Below are positions 5,929-12,227 of a DNA stretch of 22,672 nucleotides, one piece after another. Location: NCBI GenBank assembly GCA_002778635.1, contig PFAS01000074.1, positions 1 to 22,672 of the forward strand, written 5' to 3'. Within the stretch, counting starts at the first letter, position 1. Every line of letters begins with the position of its first letter. Source of the stretch: Candidatus Falkowbacteria bacterium CG10_big_fil_rev_8_21_14_0_10_43_11 (lineage in GTDB: Bacteria > Patescibacteriota > Patescibacteriia > Patescibacteriales > XYC2-FULL-47-12). The notes beneath the pieces are model-generated. The model worked only from the letters and a program-made list of their open reading frames with translations, ran no database searches and was not told where the DNA came from. Both the position numbers and the translations under genes were made by a program.

Positions 5929-6615
5929 TTATTCCAAAATAACCTGCAATTTTGCCCGCTTAACGCCAAAACTCTTAGCTTCTGCCTTTACCATCATCCA
6001 AACATCTACTCGCTCCTGATAGCGAGGATTCATGCGATCACGCACTATAAAAATTTTATCCCCAAAAAGTTCGGGTATTTTAACTTTTGTGCCGAATTTT
6101 AAGAAGTTGGCGGCAATAGTGTCTTCCACGCCATGCTCGCAAACATTAAAGCCGTTAGCGGTAATACAAGGGCTGTCGTCAGTTTGGCCTGGTTCAGAAT
6201 TATAAGCGGTAACGGTGCGCACGCCAAAATCCGCTGTTTGCATATCCTCATTTGCCGGCAGATGCTCAATAATCGCTAAATCCTCCCTTATTAATTCTAC
6301 TTCGGTTTCGCCTAAAGACGCGCCATTAGGGGCAATCGCTTCTGTTTGAACCATGTTAGCTTCTACAACCGCTTCCGCGGCTAACGCTGGAGTAAAAAAA
6401 CCGACAAAATTAAACAAAACGGCTATTAAAAGTCCTAATGCTGCTTTTTTAGTAAATTTTAGCTTTTTTTCAAAGAAAAATGCCTCTATTGGCAAATCTA
6501 ATTTTTTACCCCAAACCGGCAAAATAAAACCCTTGTTGCTGAATTTAGCCAAAAAACCTTTAAAATCGCCGAATTTACGCTTTTTGTTGTTGATTTTATG
6601 CTGGATTATTTCCAT
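5929..6615 (-). CDS. Secreted 3D-domain protein (double-psi beta-barrel, cell-wall acting)
   Basis: The 228-residue product has a basic N-terminus, a membrane segment at about residues 59-79 (ALGLLIAVLFNFVGFFTPAL, ending in an ALAAEA cleavage-like site) and a C-terminal 3D domain of about 100 residues. The three conserved Asp contexts are DDSPCITANG, FIVRDRMN and RVDVWM; TVTAYNS is the usual opening. The fold is shared with MltA-type lytic transglycosylases and resuscitation-promoting factors, so peptidoglycan cleavage is likely but not proved. The ATG at 6615 is preferred; a TTG at 6666 lies in the loop of a leader hairpin. The leader holds a promoter (6698-6725) and a terminator-like hairpin (6642-6678). 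Confidence 0.8.
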   Translation of the reverse strand: MEIIQHKINNKKRKFGDFKGFLAKFSNKGFILPVWGKKLDLPIEAFFFEKKLKFTKKAALGLLIAVLFNFVGFFTPALAAEAVVEANMVQTEAIAPNGASLGETEVELIREDLAIIEHLPANEDMQTADFGVRTVTAYNSEPGQTDDSPCITANGFNVCEHGVEDTIAANFLKFGTKVKIPELFGDKIFIVRDRMNPRYQERVDVWMMVKAEAKSFGVKRAKLQVILE

Positions 6616-6641
6616 ATTTTTGTGTTTGTTTTTAATAATAA

Positions 6642-6678
6642 AAAATCCCTCAAAGATTATTTGCAATGAAGGGATTTT
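6642..6678 (-). promoter_or_regulatory. Terminator-like hairpin in the leader of the 3D-domain gene
   Basis: A perfect 9-bp stem (AAAATCCCT 6642-6650, AGGGATTTT 6670-6678) with a 19-nt loop lies between the predicted transcription start (about 6691) and the ATG at 6615. T-runs follow on both strands. It could be an attenuator, or simply a bidirectional terminator for the upstream tRNA transcript. Confidence 0.5.
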
Positions 6679-6697
6679 CTTTTATTTTATAATTTTA

Positions 6698-6725
6698 ATT
6701 ATAGCAGATTTACAATTTTAGTCAA
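6698..6725 (-). promoter_or_regulatory. Promoter of the 3D-domain gene
   Basis: On the minus strand TTGACT (6720-6725) is followed after 16 bp by TATAAT (6698-6703). Confidence 0.65.
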
Positions 6726-6800
6726 TAGTAAAAAACTAAATTTTAGCTAATATTTAATAAAAAATACCGAAAAATATTTTTTATTATTTGCTTTTTTGGG

Positions 6801-6874
6801 CGGGATGGACGGGACTCGAACCCGCGACCTCTGCCGTGACAGGGCAGCGTTCTAACCAACTGAACTACCATCCC
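6801..6874 (-). tRNA. tRNA-Asp (GTC)
   Basis: A 74-nt cloverleaf: acceptor GGGATGG/CCATCCC, anticodon loop CTGTCAC with anticodon GTC, T loop TTCGAGT, discriminator G73, the Asp identity base. CCA is not encoded. Confidence 0.95.
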
Positions 6875-6879
6875 AAATT

Positions 6880-6899
6880 CAATTTTCAATTGAAAATTG
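6880..6899. repeat. Perfect 20-bp palindrome between tRNA genes
   Basis: The half-site CAATTTTCAA is followed directly by its complement. It fills most of the spacer between tRNA-Asp and tRNA-Pro and may be a processing or terminator hairpin. Confidence 0.6.
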
Positions 6900-6904
6900 A
6901 TTTG

Positions 6905-6979
6905 TCGGGGCGCCGAGATTCGAACTCGGGATTTCCTGCTCCCAAAGCAGGCGCCTTGAACCAACTGGGCCACGCCCCG
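6905..6979 (-). tRNA. tRNA-Pro (TGG)
   Basis: A 75-nt cloverleaf: acceptor CGGGGCG/CGCCCCG starting with C1 as in other bacterial tRNA-Pro, anticodon loop TTTGGGA with anticodon TGG, T arm CCGAG-TTCGAAT-CTCGG, discriminator A73. CCA is not encoded. Confidence 0.93.
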
Positions 6980-6987
6980 AAAAACGG

Positions 6988-7071
6988 TGCCGCGGGAGGG
7001 AATCGAACCCTCACTTTCTTCCGAAAACAGGATTTTAAGTCCTGCGCGTCTACCAGTTCCGCCACCGCGGC
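6988..7071 (-). tRNA. tRNA-Leu (TAA)
   Basis: An 84-nt class II tRNA: acceptor GCCGCGG/CCGCGGC, anticodon loop CTTAAAA with anticodon TAA, long variable arm with its own small stem (TTTC/GAAA), T loop TTCGATT, discriminator A73. Confidence 0.95.
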
Positions 7072-7092
7072 ATATATTTGCATTTTTGCATT

Positions 7093-7145
7093 AAAACCGC
7101 GGATGACAAATTACTCTGTCACTATAATTTATCATCCGCGGTTTT
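7093..7145. terminator. Strong hairpin between tRNA-Gly and tRNA-Leu
   Basis: A perfect 14-bp stem (7093-7106 with 7132-7145) with a 25-nt loop. The AAAA/TTTT ends make it a terminator-like structure in either direction; it separates tRNA-Gly from the three tRNAs downstream of it. Confidence 0.65.
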
Positions 7146-7156
7146 ATAATTCAGGG

Positions 7157-7228
7157 AGCGGGTAACGGGAATCGAACCCGTATCTCTACCTTGGCAAGGT
7201 AATATAATAACCATTATACGATACCCGC
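7157..7228 (-). tRNA. tRNA-Gly (GCC)
   Basis: A 72-nt cloverleaf: acceptor GCGGGTA/TACCCGC, anticodon loop TTGCCAA with anticodon GCC, T loop TTCGATT, discriminator U73. CCA is not encoded. Confidence 0.95.
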
Positions 7229-7281
7229 CTATGCTTCGTTTCAATAGACAACTGTTTTTTATTATACAAGATGCTTATATT

Positions 7282-7308
7282 TTGACAAGAATAGTAGTAT
7301 GTTATAAT
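7282..7308 (+). promoter_or_regulatory. Promoter of smpB
   Basis: TTGACA (7282-7287) and TATAAT (7303-7308) are both perfect but only 15 bp apart. The predicted start lies about 6 nt before the smpB ATG at 7321, giving a nearly leaderless mRNA. Confidence 0.55.
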
Positions 7309-7320
7309 AAATAAATCGCT

Positions 7321-7776
7321 ATGTCAATTTACGCCTTAAACAAACGAGCCAACTTTGATTACCAAATAACCGACATTTATGAAGCCGGCTTAGTTTTATC
7401 CGGCCAGGAAGTAAAATCAATCAAGACCGGCCACATTAATTTAAATAATGCTTTCGTCACGCTTAAAAGCGGCGTGCGGTCGGAGCTTTGCTTGATAAAT
7501 TGCCATATTCCTCTTTATAAATATGCCGGCAATGTGGCTGAATATGACCCGACCAAGGCGCGAAACCTTTTGCTAAAAAAATCGGAAATAAAACGCCTAA
7601 TTGGCAAAATCAAAGAGCAGGGATTGACACTTGTGCCGATTAAGGTGTATAATAAAGGCGGATTGATAAAGTTAGAATTTGGCGTAGGCAAAGGCAAAAG
7701 TAAAATTGACAAGCGCGAAACGATTAAAAAAAGGGAAACAGAGAGAAAATTGCGGCGCATAAAACAACAATATTAG
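7321..7776 (+). CDS. smpB: SsrA-binding protein SmpB
   Basis: The 151-residue product is SmpB, the tmRNA partner in trans-translation that rescues stalled ribosomes. Recognisable blocks are the N-terminal NKRANFDYQI, the GLVLSGQEVKSI strand, HIPLYKYAG, and the lysine/arginine-rich C-terminal tail (GKSKIDKRETIKKRETERK) that lies in the mRNA channel. Length is normal. There is no Shine-Dalgarno and almost no leader. The tmRNA gene starts about 105 nt downstream; a terminator (7791-7814) lies between them, so they are probably transcribed separately although functionally paired. Confidence 0.95.
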   Translation: MSIYALNKRANFDYQITDIYEAGLVLSGQEVKSIKTGHINLNNAFVTLKSGVRSELCLINCHIPLYKYAGNVAEYDPTKARNLLLKKSEIKRLIGKIKEQGLTLVPIKVYNKGGLIKLEFGVGKGKSKIDKRETIKKRETERKLRRIKQQY

Positions 7777-7790
7777 CGTCTTTATCTCAA

Positions 7791-7814
7791 ATCCCAGTTT
7801 ATTGGGATATTTTT
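7791..7814 (+). terminator. Terminator after smpB
   Basis: ATCCCA (7791-7796) pairs with TGGGAT (7803-7808) and is followed by ATTTTTG. The rest of the spacer (7815-7882) is AT-rich with another weak inverted repeat (AATTTTCAA / TTGAAAATT). Confidence 0.6.
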
Positions 7815-7882
7815 GTATTAAATTCTTAATTTTCAAATAATTTCCATTAAAAATTTAAAATTAGAAATTGAAAATTATTTTC

Positions 7883-8279
7883 GGGGGTGTTAGGAATCGA
7901 TGGCATGATCATTTCATAAGGCGCAGGCCGAGCCGTGCCGTTTTTATCTCGTTAAACTATTAAGCGGCAAACATAAGTGTCAACAACTTATTCAGCAAAG
8001 TACGATTGGCTTTTGCCAATTTGGCTTTTGCTCCCGCTATGGCCTAATTTAGGTCGTAGCCATCCGTCCTGGCGATGTCTGCTAGCTTGGTTTGGGTGTT
8101 ATTTTAGCAGAATAGGTTCAATCGGCTTGCATTCGCGGCTTGAACCAAAACAAAAGAATGCTGGCCTTAACAAGTTTTGTTTCTGTTTTAATTGTTAAGG
8201 TGAAACTATAATAGAAACTACGCCTGTACGCGCCTTATCACTTGCTTGCCAGACAGGGGTTCAATTCCCCTCATCTCCA
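7883..8279 (+). ncRNA. ssrA: tmRNA (transfer-messenger RNA)
   Basis: The tRNA-like part pairs GGGGGTG (7883-7889) with CATCTCC (8272-8278), has an AGGGG-TTCAATT-CCCCT T arm and A as discriminator; CCA is not encoded. The tag reading frame starts at GCA 7967 and ends at TAA 8045-8047. It encodes 26 residues beginning ANISVNNLFS and ending AFAPAMA. The tag starts with the usual Ala-Asn but is much longer than the common 8-15 residues and ends Ala-Met-Ala rather than Leu-Ala-Ala. The GC-rich stretch after the tag fits the pseudoknot-rich region of one-piece tmRNAs. smpB lies immediately upstream. Confidence 0.92.
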
Positions 8280-8380
8280 CAGTTCAAAAAGTCTTTAATT
8301 ACAGTTAAATTAAAATTTTATTTTACGGGGTGAATTTGAAATACTTGTTAAATATTTTGATTCTATTAAGATAATTAATT

Positions 8381-8941
8381 ATGCGTCGAACTTTCCGCCG
8401 GCCAAAACCAAAACCGCAAGTTGAATTTTACCGCATCAACGAACAAATCCGCGTTCCGGAAGTTCGAGCGATTGACGATGAGGGCGCGACTATAGGCGTC
8501 ATGCCGGTCGCGCGCGCCATCCAGCTGGCCCGCGAACAGGAAATGGACTTAGTGGAAGTTTCTCCCAAAGCCCAGCCGCCGGTGGCCAAAATCACCGATT
8601 ACGGCCGAATGAAATACCAAAAAGAAAAGCAGATTCAAAAACAAAAAGCCAAACAGAAAAAAACCGAAGTAAAAGACATCCGGCTTTCGCTCCGCATCAG
8701 TCCGCACGATTTGGAGATGCGCGTTGAGCAGGCAATTAAATTCTTGGGCCGCGGGGATAAACTCAAGATTGAAATTATTTTGAGAGGAAGGGAAAGACAG
8801 CTCGCGAGCAAAGCGATTGAAATTATAAAAAATTTTATTAATAAGTTAAAGGCCGTTGACGCGCTCAATATCGTTGAGGAGCAAGGATTGACAAGACAGA
8901 TGAATGGCTTTAACATGATAGTCATTAACAAAAAACAATAA
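8381..8941 (+). CDS. infC: Translation initiation factor IF-3
   Basis: The 186-residue product is IF-3, which binds the 30S subunit, prevents premature 50S joining and checks the start codon and initiator tRNA. The N-terminal domain has the usual INEQIRVPEVRAIDDEG opening and DLVEVSPKAQPPVAKITDYG; the linker is lysine/glutamine-rich; the C-terminal domain starts near VKDIRLSLRISPHDLEMR. The start codon is the common ATG, not the AUU used for autoregulation in enterobacteria, and there is no Shine-Dalgarno. It heads the conserved infC-rpmI-rplT cluster, with about 100 nt of AT-rich leader after tmRNA. Confidence 0.95.
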   Translation: MRRTFRRPKPKPQVEFYRINEQIRVPEVRAIDDEGATIGVMPVARAIQLAREQEMDLVEVSPKAQPPVAKITDYGRMKYQKEKQIQKQKAKQKKTEVKDIRLSLRISPHDLEMRVEQAIKFLGRGDKLKIEIILRGRERQLASKAIEIIKNFINKLKAVDALNIVEEQGLTRQMNGFNMIVINKKQ

Positions 8942-8949
8942 TGCGAATC

Positions 8950-8985
8950 CGCAAACTTATTAAATCCGCAATAATTTTTTGAACT
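8950..8985 (+). repeat. 36-bp repeated leader, copy 1 (before rpmI)
   Basis: This 36-nt block ends directly at the rpmI ATG and matches 34 of 36 positions with 9368-9403, which ends directly at the rplT ATG. Both start CGCAAAC and end TTTTTTGAACT or CTTTTTGAACT. No Shine-Dalgarno is present in either. Confidence 0.85.
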
Positions 8986-9186
8986 ATGCCGAAAATTAAA
9001 ACCCACAAAGCGACCGCCAAGCGCTTTAAAAAAACAAAGACTGGTAAAATATTAAAACGCAAATGCGGCCAAGATCATTTTAACAGCCGCGACCGCGGCA
9101 AAGTAACGCGCTCCAAACGCCGCGATGTTTCCATGGCCAAAACGGAAATAAAAACAATTAAAACATTAACCCCATATTATATATAA
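8986..9186 (+). CDS. rpmI: 50S ribosomal protein bL35
   Basis: The 66-residue, highly basic product is bL35. It opens with PKIKTHKATAKRFKKTKTGK and contains the conserved RDRGKVTRSKR segment. It is a structural protein of the large subunit. It follows infC by 44 nt and precedes rplT with an unusually long 217-nt spacer that carries a long-range stem (9266-9317) and the second copy of the repeated leader. Confidence 0.95.
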   Translation: MPKIKTHKATAKRFKKTKTGKILKRKCGQDHFNSRDRGKVTRSKRRDVSMAKTEIKTIKTLTPYYI

Positions 9187-9403
9187 TCCGAATTATCGTT
9201 TAATTATTAATAATTTGCATTTAGATTTTAAACCATTGTGATTTTAATAAGTTCGTAGAGCCATCCGAATGCCCCGAATTTTGCTATTAAACTTTTTTTC
9301 TTAATTCGCGGCATTCGTATAGTTGCAGAGAGCAGTAAATACGCGGGAAGTATTCGCATTAATGGTTCGCAAACCTATTAAATCCGCAATAACTTTTTGA
9401 ACT
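9187..9403 (+). promoter_or_regulatory. rplT leader region with a 15-bp long-range stem
   Basis: 9266-9280 pairs with 9303-9317 at 14 of 15 positions (only C9274/C9309 unpaired), with a 22-nt loop that is T-rich. The spacer is far longer than the others in this operon. L20 is known in several bacteria to repress its own operon by binding mRNA leaders, so this is a plausible site for such control. The similarity to known L20 leaders was not tested. Confidence 0.45.
9368..9403 (+). repeat. 36-bp repeated leader, copy 2 (before rplT)
   Basis: 34 of 36 positions identical to 8950-8985; differs by T/C changes only. It abuts the rplT start codon exactly as copy 1 abuts the rpmI start codon. Confidence 0.85.
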
Positions 9404-9751
9404 ATGTCTAGAGTAAAAAGAGGAACCATGCACGTTAAAAGGAGAAAAAATCTCTTAAAACGGACGAAAGGCTATAAATGGGGCAGAAAAAAATTAATCA
9501 AAGCGGCTAAAACCGCCGTGTTAAAAGCCGGCCAGCATTCTTTTGCCGACCGACGCAAAAAGAAAGGCGATTTTCGCCGCGCCTGGCAGATTAAAATAAA
9601 CGCCGCCGCCCGCGAATACGATTTAAGCTATTCCCGCTTAATTGATTTGCTGAAAAAAAATAACATCGCGCTTGACCGCAAAATATTAGCCGATCTGGCG
9701 GCTAACAATAAGCAAATTTTTGCCAATTTAATTGAAAAACTAAAAAAATAA
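9404..9751 (+). CDS. rplT: 50S ribosomal protein bL20
   Basis: The 115-residue basic product is bL20, an early assembly protein of the large subunit and often the autogenous repressor of its own operon. Visible blocks are the N-terminal SRVKRGTMHVKRRKNLLKRT helix, AGQHSFADRRKKKGDFRRAW, and the C-terminal globular domain with YSRLIDLLKKNNIALDRKIL. Length is normal. The stop codon is immediately followed by the secG ATG. Confidence 0.96.
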   Translation: MSRVKRGTMHVKRRKNLLKRTKGYKWGRKKLIKAAKTAVLKAGQHSFADRRKKKGDFRRAWQIKINAAAREYDLSYSRLIDLLKKNNIALDRKILADLAANNKQIFANLIEKLKK

Positions 9752-9973
9752 ATGAAACTTTTGACTATTATCCAAACCGTAATCGCCGTCGCTTTAATGG
9801 CGGTAATATTGTTGCAAAATAAAGGCGCGGGCGCCGGCAGCGTTTTTGGCGGCGGCGACTCAAGCAACGTCTTTAGCACTAAGCGCGGCTTGGAAAAAAC
9901 TCTTTTCCGGGCAACCATAGCGCTCGCGACCGCTTTTATCGGCTTGGCGCTGGCTAATATAATCTGGCAATAA
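9752..9973 (+). CDS. secG: Protein translocase subunit SecG
   Basis: The 73-residue product is SecG, a small helper subunit of the SecYEG channel. It has two membrane helices (about 4-22 and 52-71) separated by the conserved glycine-rich loop (NKGAGAGSVFGGGDSSNVF) followed by TKRGLEKTL. It starts on the base after the rplT stop codon, so the two are almost certainly co-transcribed and coupled. Confidence 0.93.
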   Translation: MKLLTIIQTVIAVALMAVILLQNKGAGAGSVFGGGDSSNVFSTKRGLEKTLFRATIALATAFIGLALANIIWQ

Positions 9974-10003
9974 CCGCTTAAGCTCCCGTTAGTTTTTTAT
10001 TTT

Positions 10004-11923
10004 GTGCTTGAAAAAAAACCCGACAAATTGCCTTTGACGCAAAAAACAAATAAGCTGACATCTCTTTTTAAAAACAAGAGCGTTTTATTTTTTAAAAAAA
10101 TGCCCGGTTTTAACCAAAGCAAAAAATCAAAGCGTGGCGAAAGCGTAGACCGAAAATTAATATTTTCCTTATATCAATCGGCTTTGCCGAACTTAAAACA
10201 ATTTAAATACGTCGGTCAATTCTTATCAAAAAAAGAAACCAGAATAATTCAAGTTTGCCTGGGAATCATCGCCGTTAATATTGTTTTTTTGGGAGCGGTC
10301 TTTTACAAAAACAACGTCAAACTGGTGCCGGCTTACGGCAGCAGCTATACGGAAGCTTTGACCGGCTCGCCTAAGCTTGTCAACCCGCTCTACGCTTTAA
10401 TTAATAACGTTGACGGTGATCTCGCGGCGCTCATTTATTCCGGATTATTAAAAAGAGGCAAAGACAACAATTTAGCGCCGGACCTGGCGGAAAAATTTGA
10501 GGCGAGCGATGACGGTAAAACTTATACTTTTTATTTAAAATCGGGTGCCGCGTGGCACGATAAAACTCCCATTTCAGCCGATGACGTCGTTTTTACTTTC
10601 CAAGCAATCGCTAATCCCGAATACCGAAGCCCGCTGCGCGTTAGTTTTACCGGCGTTAGCGTAGAAAAAATCAACGAAAAAACCGTTAAATTTTCTTTGG
10701 CCGAGCCTTACGCCGCTTTTTTAGAGCTTTTGACCGTCGGCATTCTGCCGGCAAACATTTGGTCGCAAATTTCACCAGCGGCGGCCAACTTAGCCGATCT
10801 TAACTTAAAACCGATAGGCAGCGGCCCGTATAAATTCAAGTCTCTCGCTAAAGACAAGGCGGGGCGCGTCAGATCTTACGAGCTGGAAGCTAATCAAAAC
10901 TATTTTGGCCAAAAGCCTTATGTCAGCGTTTTAGTCTTTAAATTTTTTCCCTCTTTTGAAGAGAGCGTCAGCGCTTTGAATGAAGGGAAGGCCGAAGGAT
11001 TGGATTATTTGCCGAAAGAATATGAAGAAAAAATCGTTGATAAAAACAAATTCAATCGCAATTATCTGGCTCAGCCTCAATTTACCTCTTTGTTTTTCAA
11101 TCAAAATAACTTAGGCGCGCTTAAAGACCTTAAAATTAGGCAAGCGCTCGCCTACGGTTTGGATAAAAAATCAATTACCGCCGCTTTGCCGCACGCCCAA
11201 TTTATTGACAGCCCGATATTGCCGATTTTTACCGGTTTCGTTAATCCCGATATCATAAAATATGATTTTGACCCGGATAAAGCGCGGGCCTTAATTGCCG
11301 CGGCCGGCTTTAAAGCGACAGCCGTCAAAGAAGAGCCGGATAATACCGCCACTACCTCGGAAAAAAGCCTGCCCGGACCGGGAATTTGGCAAAAAAAAGA
11401 TAACGATTTTTTAGTCGTTACGCTTACGACCGTCAATCAGCCGGATGCGGTGCAAACGGCGGAATTGGTCAAAAAAGCTTGGGAAAATCTAAACATAAAA
11501 GTAAATCTTGATGTTATTCCCATTGAATCGGCGCAGGGAGACAGAATCAGGCCTAGAAATTACCAAGTTTTATTGTACAGCGTAATTCTGGGAGCCGACC
11601 CCGATCAATATCCTTTTTGGCACTCTTCTCAAATCGGCCCGAGTGGTTTAAATTTTGCTAATTACAACAACAAAGAAATCGACGCTCTATTGGAAGATGG
11701 GCGCATTACCGGCAAAACGGAAGTGCGCCGGGAAAAATATAAAAAATTTCAGGAAATAATCGCGCGCGATTTGCCGACTATTTTTCTTTACAGCCAACCT
11801 TACTCCTATCTCCAGTCTAATAAAATTAAAGGCTTTGATACTGATAAAATTATCATCGCGAGCGACCGTTTCTCTAACATCTCTAACTGGTACATTAACA
11901 CCCGGAAAAAAATTGTCTGGTAA
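10004..11923 (+). CDS. ABC-type peptide/solute-binding protein, family 5, membrane-anchored
   Basis: The 639-residue product belongs to the extracellular solute-binding protein family 5 (OppA/DppA-like). Unusually it has an N-terminal cytoplasmic extension of about 80 basic residues, then a single membrane helix (about 82-103, IIQVCLGIIAVNIVFLGAVF) instead of a lipoprotein signal. Family motifs are YSGLLKRG, APDLAEKFEASDDGKTYTF, SADDVVFTFQAI, and IRQALAYGLDKKSI. The start is GTG 10004, with no clear binding site. No permease or ATPase genes lie nearby, so the partner is unknown; peptides are the usual ligand of the family. It follows secG by 30 nt. Confidence 0.88.
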   Translation: MLEKKPDKLPLTQKTNKLTSLFKNKSVLFFKKMPGFNQSKKSKRGESVDRKLIFSLYQSALPNLKQFKYVGQFLSKKETRIIQVCLGIIAVNIVFLGAVFYKNNVKLVPAYGSSYTEALTGSPKLVNPLYALINNVDGDLAALIYSGLLKRGKDNNLAPDLAEKFEASDDGKTYTFYLKSGAAWHDKTPISADDVVFTFQAIANPEYRSPLRVSFTGVSVEKINEKTVKFSLAEPYAAFLELLTVGILPANIWSQISPAAANLADLNLKPIGSGPYKFKSLAKDKAGRVRSYELEANQNYFGQKPYVSVLVFKFFPSFEESVSALNEGKAEGLDYLPKEYEEKIVDKNKFNRNYLAQPQFTSLFFNQNNLGALKDLKIRQALAYGLDKKSITAALPHAQFIDSPILPIFTGFVNPDIIKYDFDPDKARALIAAAGFKATAVKEEPDNTATTSEKSLPGPGIWQKKDNDFLVVTLTTVNQPDAVQTAELVKKAWENLNIKVNLDVIPIESAQGDRIRPRNYQVLLYSVILGADPDQYPFWHSSQIGPSGLNFANYNNKEIDALLEDGRITGKTEVRREKYKKFQEIIARDLPTIFLYSQPYSYLQSNKIKGFDTDKIIIASDRFSNISNWYINTRKKIVW

Positions 11924-11928
11924 ACTAT

Positions 11929-12019
11929 AAGTCAAAAGTCCATAAAGTCCTTAAAGTCGTTGGATAAAAATTTCCTTTGACTTTATAGACTTTCGACTTT
12001 ACGGACTTTATGGACTTTT
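11929..12019. repeat. Inverted array of 9-bp units, copy 1 (upstream of tRNA-Leu)
   Basis: The left arm is three units of AAAGTCNNN, the right arm the reverse complement (ACTTTNNGG-like units, five). The outer 26 bp pair with one mismatch. The centre (TTGGATAAAAATTTCC) is shared with copy 2. The whole could form a long hairpin ending the solute-binding-protein transcript. Confidence 0.8.
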
Positions 12020-12025
12020 AGCGTT

Positions 12026-12107
12026 GCCGATGTGGTGAAATTGGTAAACACGTACGGTTCAGAGCCGTATGCCGCAAGGTTTGTGGGTTCAAATCCCACC
12101 ATCGGCA
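12026..12107 (+). tRNA. tRNA-Leu (CAG)
   Basis: An 82-nt class II tRNA: acceptor GCCGATG/CATCGGC, anticodon loop TTCAGAG with anticodon CAG, long variable arm, T arm GTGGG-TTCAAAT-CCCAC, discriminator A73. It stands alone between two copies of an inverted-array repeat. CCA is not encoded. Confidence 0.95.
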
Positions 12108-12114
12108 CTAACTT

Positions 12115-12215
12115 AAGTCAAAAGTCCATAAAGTCTGTAAAGTTCTTAAAGTTATTGGATAAAAATTTCCTTTGACTTTATAGACTTTCGACTTTACGGA
12201 CTTTACGGACTTTTT
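12115..12215. repeat. Inverted array of 9-bp units, copy 2 (downstream of tRNA-Leu)
   Basis: Same design and orientation as 11929-12019, with the same centre and right arm but four left-arm units instead of three. It lies between tRNA-Leu and the RNase J start codon at 12228. Confidence 0.8.
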
Positions 12216-12227
12216 ACTCTCTTATTT

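Noticed and set aside
6743..7165. Several overlapping 65-125 codon ORFs on both strands
   Set aside because: They run through tRNA-Asp, tRNA-Pro and tRNA-Leu; their protein-like look is the usual translation artefact of tRNA genes.
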